From contig CAMVGT010000025.1 of NCBI GenBank assembly GCA_947167125.1, forward strand, positions 1 to 36,674: a stretch of DNA of 36,674 nt, read 5' to 3'. Source of the DNA: an uncultured Erysipelotrichaceae bacterium (lineage in GTDB: Bacteria > Bacillota_I > Bacilli_A > Erysipelotrichales > Erysipelotrichaceae). This document shows, piece by piece, positions 29,818 to 36,674 of the stretch. Position numbers and translations under genes: made by a program. Positions within the stretch are counted from its first letter, which is position 1. Each line of letters opens with the position of its first letter. Under the pieces are notes generated by a model. That model saw nothing but the letters and a program-made list of their open reading frames with translations. It had not been told where the DNA came from and did no database searches.

Positions 29818-30594
29818 TTATGGAACCAATGTGAAGTGACGGAAAGCTTTGATCAGACCTTCATGGTCGACATCATCCGTGACATAGTCCGCAATGGCCT
29901 TCACTTCTTCCGGCGCGTTGCCCATCGCCACAGAGATTCCGGTATGGGTTAACATCTCAAGATCATTGCCCCCATCGCCCACGCTCATCGTTTCTTCCAG
30001 TTCAATTCCGAAGTGCTTCCGGAAGACTTCGATTCCTTTCACCTTCGTTCCGCCAAGCGGCGAAATATCGGTGAACAGCGGATGCCATCTTGCGCTGGTG
30101 CAGTGAGGCATCTTTGCAAGAAGCTCCTTTTCCTTCTTTTCATCAATAAAGCACATCACCTGGTAGATCTTTTCATCCAGAACATTTGATACATCACCGG
30201 CAGGATGATTGTCATTATGGGTGATCGCATGGATCTCATCCACTCTTTCATCGCGGAAGTTGAACACTTTGGTATCACGCATCACAAACCCGGCAGGAAA
30301 CGGATCGCGCTTTGTTTCCGCAACCAGGATTTCCAGATCTTCTCTCTGAATCGTGTTTTCATAAAGGACATTTCCCTTTGCGTCAAAGCAATACTGTCCG
30401 TTGAGTGTGATATATCCGTCAAAAGGAAAACCTTCCAGAACCTCAAGGCCGTCCTTTGCCCTTCCGGTTGCTATAAAAAGCAGAATCCCTTTTTCATGAA
30501 GCTGATGAAGCGTTTCAAAAGCAGACTGCGGAATCCGGTGCGTCTGAAAGCTGGCCAGTGTGCCGTCGATATCAAAAAATACTGCCTTTACCAT
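29818..30594 (-). CDS. Cof-type HAD-IIB phosphatase, paralogue of the one at 25822
   Basis: 258 residues. FFDIDGTL places the nucleophile at D8 with D10; ATGR is motif II; GDGGNDLEM is motif IV; the C2 cap is intact. It shares the NGQYC and SARWHPLFTDI landmarks with the HAD gene at 25822, so the two probably arose by duplication and may differ in substrate. AAGGGA precedes ATG 30594. It is divergent from the second MATE gene, sharing the symmetrical promoter region at 30628-30651. Confidence 0.9.
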   Translation of the reverse strand: MVKAVFFDIDGTLASFQTHRIPQSAFETLHQLHEKGILLFIATGRAKDGLEVLEGFPFDGYITLNGQYCFDAKGNVLYENTIQREDLEILVAETKRDPFPAGFVMRDTKVFNFRDERVDEIHAITHNDNHPAGDVSNVLDEKIYQVMCFIDEKKEKELLAKMPHCTSARWHPLFTDISPLGGTKVKGIEVFRKHFGIELEETMSVGDGGNDLEMLTHTGISVAMGNAPEEVKAIADYVTDDVDHEGLIKAFRHFTLVP

Positions 30595-30627
30595 TTCTTT
30601 CCCTTCTTCTGTTCATTGACAACGACA

Positions 30628-30651
30628 ATCATAGCAGAAAAGTGCTATACT
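30628..30651. promoter_or_regulatory. Divergent extended -10 promoters with inverted repeat
   Basis: ATAGCA (30631-30636), 6-base centre, TGCTAT (30643-30648). The minus-strand TATGAT (30633-30628) faces the HAD gene, and the plus-strand TATACT (30646-30651) with TGC faces the MATE gene, with ACGACA 18 bases upstream. The arrangement repeats that at 16267-16293 with different spacing. Confidence 0.5.
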
Positions 30652-30677
30652 TTGCAGGCTTCAGAAGGAGGTCTGCG

Positions 30678-32078
30678 ATGATGACAGACAGCTTGAGAAA
30701 ACGATGGTTTGCGGATCTTCCGTTTTATAAAAAAGTACTTATGATCGCGATCCCGATCATGCTGCAGAACGCGATTACAAACTTCGTCAATCTGCTCGAC
30801 AACATCATGATCGGCCAGGTCGGCACCCTGCAGATGTCAGGCGTCTCAATTGCCAACCAGCTTCTGTTTATCTATAACATCTCGATTTTCGGATGCGTCA
30901 ACGCGGCCGGCATCTTCTGTGCCCAGTACTGCGGCAAAAAAGACTATGACGGCGTAAGAAACTGTTTCCGGCTGAAGATTCTGATCGGCATGGCGGCGGC
31001 AGTCATCGCAACGGCAATCTTCCTGCTGTTTCCTGAACAATTGATCTCCCTTTATCTGAATCCCGACCTCAACAGTCCGCAGGATATCGCCTTCACGCTT
31101 GCAGGCAGCAGACAGTATCTGATGATCATGGTTGCCAGCCTGGCACCGTTCGCGCTTTCCCAATGCATCGCCTCCACGATGCGCGATGATGGCGATACAG
31201 TGATTCCGATGCGGGCAAGCTTCGCGGCGGTCGGTGTGAATTTTGTCTTCAACTTCCTGCTCATCTTCGGCCATCTCGGCTTTCCGAAACTGGGAATCGC
31301 CGGTGCAGCGATCGCCACTGTTCTTTCCCGTTTCACCGAACTGTTCTGTCTTGTCTTTGCGGCATCCAGAATGAAGATTGACAAGCCGTATTTTACGGAT
31401 GTGTTCCGCAGCTTCCGGATCCCCGGCGATCTCTGCCGCAAAGTGGCAGTCAAGGGAACGCCGCTTGTATGCAATGAGCTGCTCTGGTCAATGGGAATTG
31501 CCGGCATCAATCAGGCTTATTCCACCAGAGGCCTTGACGCGGTTGCCGCATGCAATATCTACTCCACCGTAAACAACCTGTTCATTATTGTCTGCATCGG
31601 CATGGGAACCTCAATCGCGATCATGGTCGGCCAGCTCCTGGGTGCAGGAAAAACCGAAGAGGCTGTACAGACTGACAGATGGCTGATTGTATTCTCATTG
31701 ATTCTTTCAACACTGACCGGTCTTGTGATGATCCTATGCGCGCCATTGTTTCCGATGCTTTACAGAACCGATGACACAGTCCGCTCCACAGCGGCTTCAC
31801 TGCTGCGGATTGCCGGTCTGATGATGCCGCTCAGCGCACTGTGCAATGCCGGCTACTTTACCCTTCGCTGCGGCGGAAAGACCGTGATCACATTTATTTC
31901 CGACAGTGTCTTCACCTGCGGGGTATCCTGGGTATTGGCATGGTGTCTGTCCAGGTTTACAGATCTTCCGGTTGTTATGCTGGTATTCATTGTTTCAGCA
32001 GCCGATATCATCAAAGCCGCCTTCGGCATGATCATGGTGGAAAAAGGCGTCTGGATCAACAATCTGGTTTCCCAGTAA
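30678..32078 (+). CDS. MATE family efflux transporter (second copy)
   Basis: 466 residues, 12 predicted helices. It has the conserved helix-1 region MLQNAITNFVNLLDNIMIGQVG, the half-repeat motif FPKLGIAGAAIATVLSRFTEL and MGTSIAIMVGQLLGAGKTEEA. It clearly belongs to the NorM/DinF-like side of the family and differs from the MepA-like copy at 6912. The substrate is unknown. AAGGAGGT at 30665-30672 serves ATG 30678 (spacing 5) or ATG 30681 (spacing 8); an upstream reading from 30558 is antisense to the HAD gene and rejected. It is monocistronic, with a terminator at 32092. Confidence 0.9.
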   Translation: MMTDSLRKRWFADLPFYKKVLMIAIPIMLQNAITNFVNLLDNIMIGQVGTLQMSGVSIANQLLFIYNISIFGCVNAAGIFCAQYCGKKDYDGVRNCFRLKILIGMAAAVIATAIFLLFPEQLISLYLNPDLNSPQDIAFTLAGSRQYLMIMVASLAPFALSQCIASTMRDDGDTVIPMRASFAAVGVNFVFNFLLIFGHLGFPKLGIAGAAIATVLSRFTELFCLVFAASRMKIDKPYFTDVFRSFRIPGDLCRKVAVKGTPLVCNELLWSMGIAGINQAYSTRGLDAVAACNIYSTVNNLFIIVCIGMGTSIAIMVGQLLGAGKTEEAVQTDRWLIVFSLILSTLTGLVMILCAPLFPMLYRTDDTVRSTAASLLRIAGLMMPLSALCNAGYFTLRCGGKTVITFISDSVFTCGVSWVLAWCLSRFTDLPVVMLVFIVSAADIIKAAFGMIMVEKGVWINNLVSQ

Positions 32079-32091
32079 TTTAACATTGAAG

Positions 32092-32118
32092 CTCTGCTGA
32101 AAAACACAGCAGAGTTTT
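32092..32118 (+). terminator. Terminator of the second MATE gene
   Basis: An 8-bp stem CTCTGCTG (32092-32099) / CAGCAGAG (32107-32114), loop of 7, then TTTTAGTTTT. The next gene starts only 26 bases further on. Confidence 0.85.
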
Positions 32119-32131
32119 AGTTTTGCTCTGC

Positions 32132-32144
32132 TATCATGGAATCA
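32132..32144 (+). promoter_or_regulatory. Extended -10 promoter giving a leaderless metallophosphoesterase mRNA
   Basis: TGC-TATCAT, with TATCAT at 32132-32137; the expected start 7 bases on coincides with ATG 32144. No Shine-Dalgarno lies between. The -35 is weak. Confidence 0.45.
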
Positions 32145-33217
32145 TGGAAATCAAAGCCGTCCTGACATCCGATCTGCACATCTGTGCTTCTAAGAATCCG
32201 CCTTCTTCTGTGATCCCTCTGATGGCGCTGCAGAAGCGGATCTATGATGCATTTTTTAAGGAAGTCATCCGGATGAAACCGGACCTTTTCATCATGACGG
32301 GAGATAATACCAACAGCGGAAGAAAAGAAGAATATGCAATTCTCAAAGAATATCTCACCGCACTGGAAAATCACGGAATCCGGATCATCATGACCCCGGG
32401 CAATCATGATTTTGATATGGGCAGCGAAGAAGTCTATGAAAAGATGTTTATGGATCTTCTGAGGCCCGATGAACGCGATCCCCATTCCCTGAGTTATTGC
32501 GTACGGATTCACGGCTGTACATTCTTTGCGATGGATGACCATCCTTCTTCAAGAAGTCCTGCCGGCATTCTGAAACCGGAAACACTCATGTGGCTGCAGA
32601 ATCAGCTGAATGCGGCAGTCCGTGAAGGCACTTACCCGGTTTTCCTCAGCCACCATCCCCTTCACGCCGATGCGTGGATGCCGCGGCCGGAAATCTACTG
32701 CCTGCAGCCTTCTGACATTCTTCCCCTTCTTCTGAAACATGATGTGCGGTTGGCATTCAGCGGACACGTTCATGATGCGGCGGTTCACCGGACGGAAAAT
32801 CTTTATGAAGCCAGTGTGCCGATGCTGCTGGATGGCGCCCATCTGTTCGGCACATTGACAATCAATAAACAGCGCGCGGATTATCAGCTGCACCGCTTTG
32901 AGCCGGATGATGATCTGCTGAAGCAGAAGATCATGAATACCGACATGAAGACTCTTGATTCAAAAAGAGAAATCTTCCGCAGAGTTCTTGAGGCTCATGG
33001 CGCAAAGGAAAAAATCAATGAATATGTCGATGTGCTGACAGAATGGAGTCTCTGCCATGACTGCGGCATCCTCGACAAAAAAAGCGATGAACTGCTCAGC
33101 AGACCTGCCTTTCAGCAGGCGCTTGCGCTCATCGCCGATGATACATATGGAAAGTGGATTGCCTGCCTCTGCGAAAAAGGCAGACAGCCGCAGGATCATT
33201 TTACGGTTTTGTTTTAA
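32144..33217 (+). CDS. Calcineurin-like metallophosphoesterase with a C-terminal helical domain
   Basis: 357 residues. Di-metal motifs: D10 and H12 (TSDLH), MTGDNTNSG, TPGNHDFD, SHHPLH and SGHVHD. After the catalytic domain (to about 265) comes a roughly 90-residue helical C-terminal region (KQKIMNTDMKTLDSKREIFRRVLEAHGAKEKINEYVDVLTEW...) of unknown role. It is probably cytosolic, acting on cyclic nucleotides or phosphodiesters; the substrate is unknown. ATG 32144 has no ribosome site; a longer reading from TTG 32123 overlaps the promoter. The stop codon shares TTAA with the convergent MATE gene, whose last codons contain this gene's terminator. Confidence 0.88.
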   Translation: MEIKAVLTSDLHICASKNPPSSVIPLMALQKRIYDAFFKEVIRMKPDLFIMTGDNTNSGRKEEYAILKEYLTALENHGIRIIMTPGNHDFDMGSEEVYEKMFMDLLRPDERDPHSLSYCVRIHGCTFFAMDDHPSSRSPAGILKPETLMWLQNQLNAAVREGTYPVFLSHHPLHADAWMPRPEIYCLQPSDILPLLLKHDVRLAFSGHVHDAAVHRTENLYEASVPMLLDGAHLFGTLTINKQRADYQLHRFEPDDDLLKQKIMNTDMKTLDSKREIFRRVLEAHGAKEKINEYVDVLTEWSLCHDCGILDKKSDELLSRPAFQQALALIADDTYGKWIACLCEKGRQPQDHFTVLF

Positions 33218-34569
33218 TCGACATTCAGACGGATTTTCCAGTCCGTCTTTTTTATTTTCCAGACTGCCCAGACGGTTTTGATCAGGTAGTCAACGCGCAG
33301 ACTCAGGTAGATCCAGAACGGATTCAGATGCAGTACAAGAGCGACGATAAATCCGCACGGAATATTGATCAGCCAGCATGTCAGCAGATCCACGCGGGTA
33401 ACCGCTGCCGCCTGTCCGCCGCCGCGCAGAACGCCTTTGGTCAGGATCATCTGCATCGCCAGGAAGAATACGGCGATGCCTGCTGCCTTTGTCAGTTCCG
33501 CCGCGGTTGCCAGAGCCTGCGGTGAAACATTGAAGAAACCGGTGATGACAGGCGCGATGATCTGTGTCAGAAACGCAGCCGCAAGACCGATGAGCGCAGC
33601 CAGGTTGATAAAGTAGCCGGCATATTCATCCGCCTTCTCCATTTCATTTGAGCCGATCACATTGCCGATGATGACATTGGCACCCATGGATAAGCCAAAC
33701 ATGAACAGTGAGGAAACGGTCCAGATGTTATGGACAATCGTATTGGCTGCGATGTAGTACTGGGAAACACGTCCGGTGATCATCGCCGCTGCCGATACAT
33801 TGAGATTCTGTGTCACTTCGGAAATGATGCTCGGTGTTCCGATCCGGATGAAATCGGCTTTTGCCGGCGCGTCGAGACGGTCCCTGAGATCGCTGAGCCG
33901 CCAGCCAAGCTTTGTGTCCATTGCCACACCGATGATGACAACAATCATCTCGGTCACTCTTGCAAGAACCGTTCCAAGCGCCGCACCCGGAATTCCCATT
34001 GCCGGTGCGCCGAGATTTCCGAAGATGAAAACCCAGTTGAAAAACACATTGGCCAGGCAGGCAAACAATGAAGATGTAAAGCCCAGCCGGCTGATTCCGG
34101 CACTGCGCAATATAATGACCGCGGTCTGTGCAAACGACTGAAACAGCATTGAGAAGGACAGGATTTTCAGATATCTTCCGCCCTGCACAATGATTTCGGC
34201 ATCGTTCGTATAGATTGAGACAATGAATTCAGGGACAAAGAATGAAAGCGCAAAGAAGATGATATTCAGCACCGCCGCGATCTTCAGGCAGAATGACAGC
34301 ATTGCCCGCACCCTGTCCGGCCGGTTGTTTCCGAATGCCTGGGAAGCGATAATCAGCCCGGCATTGGCAACCCCCATCACTGCTGTCATATACAGGAACG
34401 GGAACTGGGAAGACAGGTTGACCGCGGAAAGCGCGATATCGCCGAGCCTGCCGATCATGATCGTGTCAATGAGATTAACGAGGAGATTGATTACCGACTG
34501 CAGACCGATCGGAAGCGCGATCAGCACGAGCCGTTTCAGAAACTCTGCGTTACCGAATATTCTCTTCAT
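33214..34569 (-). CDS. MATE family efflux transporter (third copy)
   Basis: 451 residues, 12 predicted helices: helix-1 region LPIGLQSVINLLVNLIDTIMIGRLG, half-repeat motif APAMGIPGAALGTVLARVTEM, and SMGANVIIGNVIGSNEMEKA. It is closer to the second copy (30678) than to the MepA-like copy. AAAGGA lies 8 bases before ATG 34569. Its own promoter TTGCAT-N16-TATTCT is at 34620-34593. The stop overlaps the convergent metallophosphoesterase by 4 bases, and its codons for KKTDWKIR double as that gene's terminator. Confidence 0.9.
   Translation of the reverse strand: MKRIFGNAEFLKRLVLIALPIGLQSVINLLVNLIDTIMIGRLGDIALSAVNLSSQFPFLYMTAVMGVANAGLIIASQAFGNNRPDRVRAMLSFCLKIAAVLNIIFFALSFFVPEFIVSIYTNDAEIIVQGGRYLKILSFSMLFQSFAQTAVIILRSAGISRLGFTSSLFACLANVFFNWVFIFGNLGAPAMGIPGAALGTVLARVTEMIVVIIGVAMDTKLGWRLSDLRDRLDAPAKADFIRIGTPSIISEVTQNLNVSAAAMITGRVSQYYIAANTIVHNIWTVSSLFMFGLSMGANVIIGNVIGSNEMEKADEYAGYFINLAALIGLAAAFLTQIIAPVITGFFNVSPQALATAAELTKAAGIAVFFLAMQMILTKGVLRGGGQAAAVTRVDLLTCWLINIPCGFIVALVLHLNPFWIYLSLRVDYLIKTVWAVWKIKKTDWKIRLNVD
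33227..33258 (+). terminator. Terminator of the metallophosphoesterase, inside the third MATE gene
   Basis: AGACGGA (33227-33233), 8-base loop, TCCGTCT (33242-33248), then TTTTTATTTT. A strong intrinsic terminator only 10 bases past the stop and wholly within the coding end of the opposing gene. Confidence 0.85.
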
Positions 34570-34592
34570 GTTGTTATCCTTTCAGCCTTCTA

Positions 34593-34620
34593 AGAATATC
34601 GTTTTCCTTCAAAAATGCAA
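34593..34620 (-). promoter_or_regulatory. Promoter of the third MATE gene
   Basis: Minus-strand TTGCAT (34620-34615), 16-base spacer, TATTCT (34598-34593). It lies just downstream of the candidate sRNA terminator. Confidence 0.5.
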
Positions 34621-34631
34621 CGCAGGTGCAT

Positions 34632-34701
34632 AAAAAAACCACCGGCCGAAACCGATGGTGAACACGATCTCAGAATATTGGGGGAATCTGCAGATCTTGT
34701 C
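34632..34701 (-). ncRNA. Candidate small RNA with a C-rich loop
   Basis: Minus-strand TTGAAA (34736-34731), 17-base spacer and TACATT (34713-34708) predict a start near 34701. The RNA of about 70 nt would fold as hairpin 1 (GATCT-CAGA arms at 34696-34687 and 34674-34666, one bulged G, loop TTCCCCCAATAT) and a terminator hairpin CCATCGG/CCGGTGG (34658-34652 and 34645-34639) with seven Ts. C-rich loops of this type bind ribosome sites in several Gram-positive sRNAs. It could also be an attenuated leader. The AT-rich stretch 34714-34847 between this promoter and the amylase stop holds no gene that I can support. Confidence 0.45.
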
Positions 34702-34847
34702 TTCATCAATGTACAACATTTTGAAAAGTGTTTCAATCTATACACCCTAGACAAAATGCTAAGAATGTTGACAAAATCTGAAAAAGATAAACTATTCACT
34801 GAATGTTTCGGAAAGAAGCTGTTTATTTACAGAACAATTTTCATTTT

Positions 34848-36416
34848 CTACCGAAAGCTTTTGACCCAGTTAACGAGCGAATCATGCCAGATATTATTGC
34901 GCACATCGCGTTCCATCTGATCATTCACAGGACCGTTGGCTCTCATTCTGTCCAGAATCTCTTCCTGCAGCTCCTCCACGCTCATTTCCTCAAAGGATTT
35001 TCCTGCCCGCTGCGCTTTGGAGACCGGCTTCTTTTTTTCTTCTTTCTTCTTCGGCTGATCCTTCACTTTGATTTTCACAGGTTCAAAGACATGGCCGTCC
35101 TTCGTCCAGATTTCGCCGCTGTTCCCTTCGACGCTGACTTCCAGGATTCCGCCCTCCGTCTTTGTCTTCACACCGCTGAGAGCCCCTGTGTAGGTTCCTT
35201 CTTCAGCCTGCAGACGGAAGGAGGCAGGTGCGTCCGCGTTGTTTACGGTGATGATGGTCTTTCCTCTTGCGAATGCATACTGTCCGGTTGTAAGCGACAG
35301 CTCGCGGTAATCGCCATAGACAAGATCCGGTGTTTCCGCATGAATCCTGCCCAGTGCCGCAATCAGCTGCGTGCATGGATTCTTTTTATAGCTGTCCTTA
35401 TAGGACGCAAGATCAAGGCATGGTCTTAACGGCGCATCGGTTCCGTATGTCTTCTTTCCTTCAATGCCGAATTCACTGCCGTAATAGACGGAAGGAATGC
35501 CGGGCAGTGTATAAAGCAGAATATGAACCGGTGTGTAGTGTGCTTTGTTTGTAAGCTTGCTCATAATGCGCTCAACATCATGGTTGTCCGTGAAGTTGTA
35601 AAGCTTCAGATCCTGCGGACACATGTCCAGCTGCCTTTTTACAGTATGGGCAATTTCAAAATAGTTATGATCGTTGTGTCCGGAATAAAGTCCCTTATGG
35701 AGGGCATAGTTGGTGACGGAGTGCAGGGTTTCATCATTTGCCCATCTGCTGTAGTCGCCATGAATCACTTCCCCCATCAGCCAGAAGTCTTCCTTCACTT
35801 CTTCCGCGGTTCTGCGAAGTGCCTTCATAAAGTCAAAATCCAGCACATCCGCCGCGTCCAGACGGATTCCGTCAACATCAAATTCCTTCACCCAGAAACG
35901 GATCACATCGCAGATATAGCCGATGACTTCCGGATTCTTCTGATTCAGTTTGGCCATGATGTTGTAGCCGCCCCATGCTTCATAGCTGAATCCGTCATTG
36001 AATTCATTGTTTCCCCAGAAATTCACATTGCAGTACCAGTCTTTATAGCGAGAATGTTCACGTTTTTCGCGCAGATCCTTCATTGCGAAAAAGTTTCTGC
36101 CGGTATGATTGAATACGCCGTCAAAGATTACCCGGATGCCCTTTGCATGGCATTCCTTCACAAAATTCTTCAGATCATCGTTGTCGCCGAGTCTGCGGTC
36201 AAGCTGATAGTAATCGGCAGTTTCATAGCCATGTCCGTCCGATTCAAAAAGCGGACCGATATACAGCGCTGTGCATCCGATCTTTCTGATGTGATCAATC
36301 CAGGGAAGGATTGTATTCAGTCTGTGGACAGTCTCTCCCCCTTCATTGCGCTCAGGTGCCCCGGTGAGTCCGAGCGGATAAATATGATAAAAAACAGCTT
36401 CTTCATACCATGCCAT
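34848..36416 (-). CDS. GH13 alpha-amylase-family glycosidase with a Lys-rich linker and helical C-terminal tail
   Basis: 522 residues, no signal peptide, so cytoplasmic. (beta/alpha)8 domain with the GH13 regions: DGVFNHTG (99-106), DGIRLDAAD (182-190) with nucleophile D187, acid/base E216 (LMGEV), and NFTDNHD (274-280) with D280. After the small C-domain (about 380-446) comes a lysine/glutamate-rich linker (about 455-473) and a helical tail of about 50 residues (SFEEMSVEELQEEILDRMRANGPVNDQMERDVRNNIWHDSLVNWVKSF). The substrate is probably maltodextrin or a short alpha-glucan taken up by the cell. GAGGT lies 11 bases before ATG 36416. It sits 12 bases downstream of the partial gene, likely the same operon. 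Confidence 0.9.
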   Translation of the reverse strand: MAWYEEAVFYHIYPLGLTGAPERNEGGETVHRLNTILPWIDHIRKIGCTALYIGPLFESDGHGYETADYYQLDRRLGDNDDLKNFVKECHAKGIRVIFDGVFNHTGRNFFAMKDLREKREHSRYKDWYCNVNFWGNNEFNDGFSYEAWGGYNIMAKLNQKNPEVIGYICDVIRFWVKEFDVDGIRLDAADVLDFDFMKALRRTAEEVKEDFWLMGEVIHGDYSRWANDETLHSVTNYALHKGLYSGHNDHNYFEIAHTVKRQLDMCPQDLKLYNFTDNHDVERIMSKLTNKAHYTPVHILLYTLPGIPSVYYGSEFGIEGKKTYGTDAPLRPCLDLASYKDSYKKNPCTQLIAALGRIHAETPDLVYGDYRELSLTTGQYAFARGKTIITVNNADAPASFRLQAEEGTYTGALSGVKTKTEGGILEVSVEGNSGEIWTKDGHVFEPVKIKVKDQPKKKEEKKKPVSKAQRAGKSFEEMSVEELQEEILDRMRANGPVNDQMERDVRNNIWHDSLVNWVKSFR

Positions 36417-36428
36417 ATGCTTAATACC

Positions 36429-36674
36429 TCATTTCTTTTTAGACGACACAGTCAGAATGAAATTCCGCTCATTTACTGCCTGTGCCGCAATCTGTAAATC
36501 CGCCTGTTCATAATCGGCGGTCTGATTGAATGTATATACCGCGATCGCAAGATCATCTTTGATCTTTCCGTCCGCTGCGCATTCGATCCTTAACGATCCG
36601 TTTTTCTTTTTCCGGACTGCTTTTACAATCACTTCTCTGCCAAGAGTGTCACCGATAACCGATGCGATTTCCTT
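36429..36674 (-). CDS. 3' part of an unrecognised gene upstream of the amylase
   Basis: Open from the window edge to TGA at 36429; 81 residues visible. The tail reads as short beta strands (LRIECAADGK, LAIAVYTFNQT, ADLQIAAQAVN, FILTVSSKKK). No family is recognised. An in-frame GTG at 36632 has no ribosome site, and the frame continues upstream to the window end, so the start lies outside. It is 12 bases from the amylase start and probably co-transcribed. Confidence 0.55.
   Translation of the reverse strand, partial: KEIASVIGDTLGREVIVKAVRKKKNGSLRIECAADGKIKDDLAIAVYTFNQTADYEQADLQIAAQAVNERNFILTVSSKKK

Noticed and set aside
34590-34920. Small open frames in the AT-rich gap before the amylase
   Set aside because: They lack ribosome sites and family features, and they overlap the candidate sRNA and its terminator.
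35523-36497. Long plus-strand open frame opposite the amylase
   Set aside because: It is fully antisense to a GH13 gene with all catalytic motifs, and has no recognisable domain.

Overview
The window looks like a chromosomal segment of a mid-GC Gram-positive gut bacterium of the Bacillota, most plausibly an Erysipelotrichia-type lineage. This is inferred from gene content: sepF, a type III pantothenate kinase, a T-box leader, strong GGAGG ribosome sites, SLH wall-anchor repeats, many MATE and HAD-IIB genes, and no outer-membrane genes. The taxonomy is not proven by the sequence. No phage, IS element, tRNA, rRNA or CRISPR array is visible. Most genes lie on the minus strand in short, tightly packed operons.

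Layout. 1-2.5 kb: the start of a YdcF-like membrane protein (minus), then a plus-strand pair of an atypical SDR and a DUF1295/steroid-5-alpha-reductase-like membrane protein. 2.5-6.2 kb: a secreted CAP/SCP-Ig-SLH surface protein and mgtE. 6.4-11.8 kb: an orphan PTS IIB, a MATE transporter behind an attenuator-like leader, a 6-phospho-beta-glucosidase, and a Na+/solute symporter (PutP-like) under a T-box. 11.8-17.4 kb: maf, a sugar nucleotidyltransferase, the coaBC-coaX-dipeptidase operon, a YfcE-type phosphodiesterase and a ProXp/PrdX-type deacylase. 17.4-22.3 kb: a four-gene MacAB-like efflux operon with two different adaptors. 22.4-25.3 kb: an ECF sigma factor, its zinc-finger anti-sigma and a WG/SH3 lipoprotein. 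25.3-30.6 kb: a small membrane protein, HAD hydrolases, a histone-H1-like basic protein, an unknown protein with sepF, and a lipid kinase. 30.6-36.7 kb: two more MATE transporters, a metallophosphoesterase, a candidate small RNA, a GH13 amylase with an odd C-terminal tail, and a partial gene at the window end.

How it fits together. The region mixes housekeeping (CoA synthesis, division, Mg2+ uptake), envelope and efflux functions, and sugar use. The strongest unexplained signals are regulatory. Two MATE genes and the ABC efflux operon each have a hairpin plus U-tract near their promoters. One MATE-proximal hairpin pair looks like a stand-alone sRNA with a C-rich loop. Convergent genes abut or overlap at their stop codons, and terminators are written into the C-terminal codons of the opposing gene. 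At least two genes (maf and a metallophosphoesterase) appear to be transcribed leaderless. The most interesting proteins are the SDR/DUF1295 pair, the double-adaptor ABC operon whose larger adaptor has a 190-residue insert in its coiled coil, and the H1-like protein.
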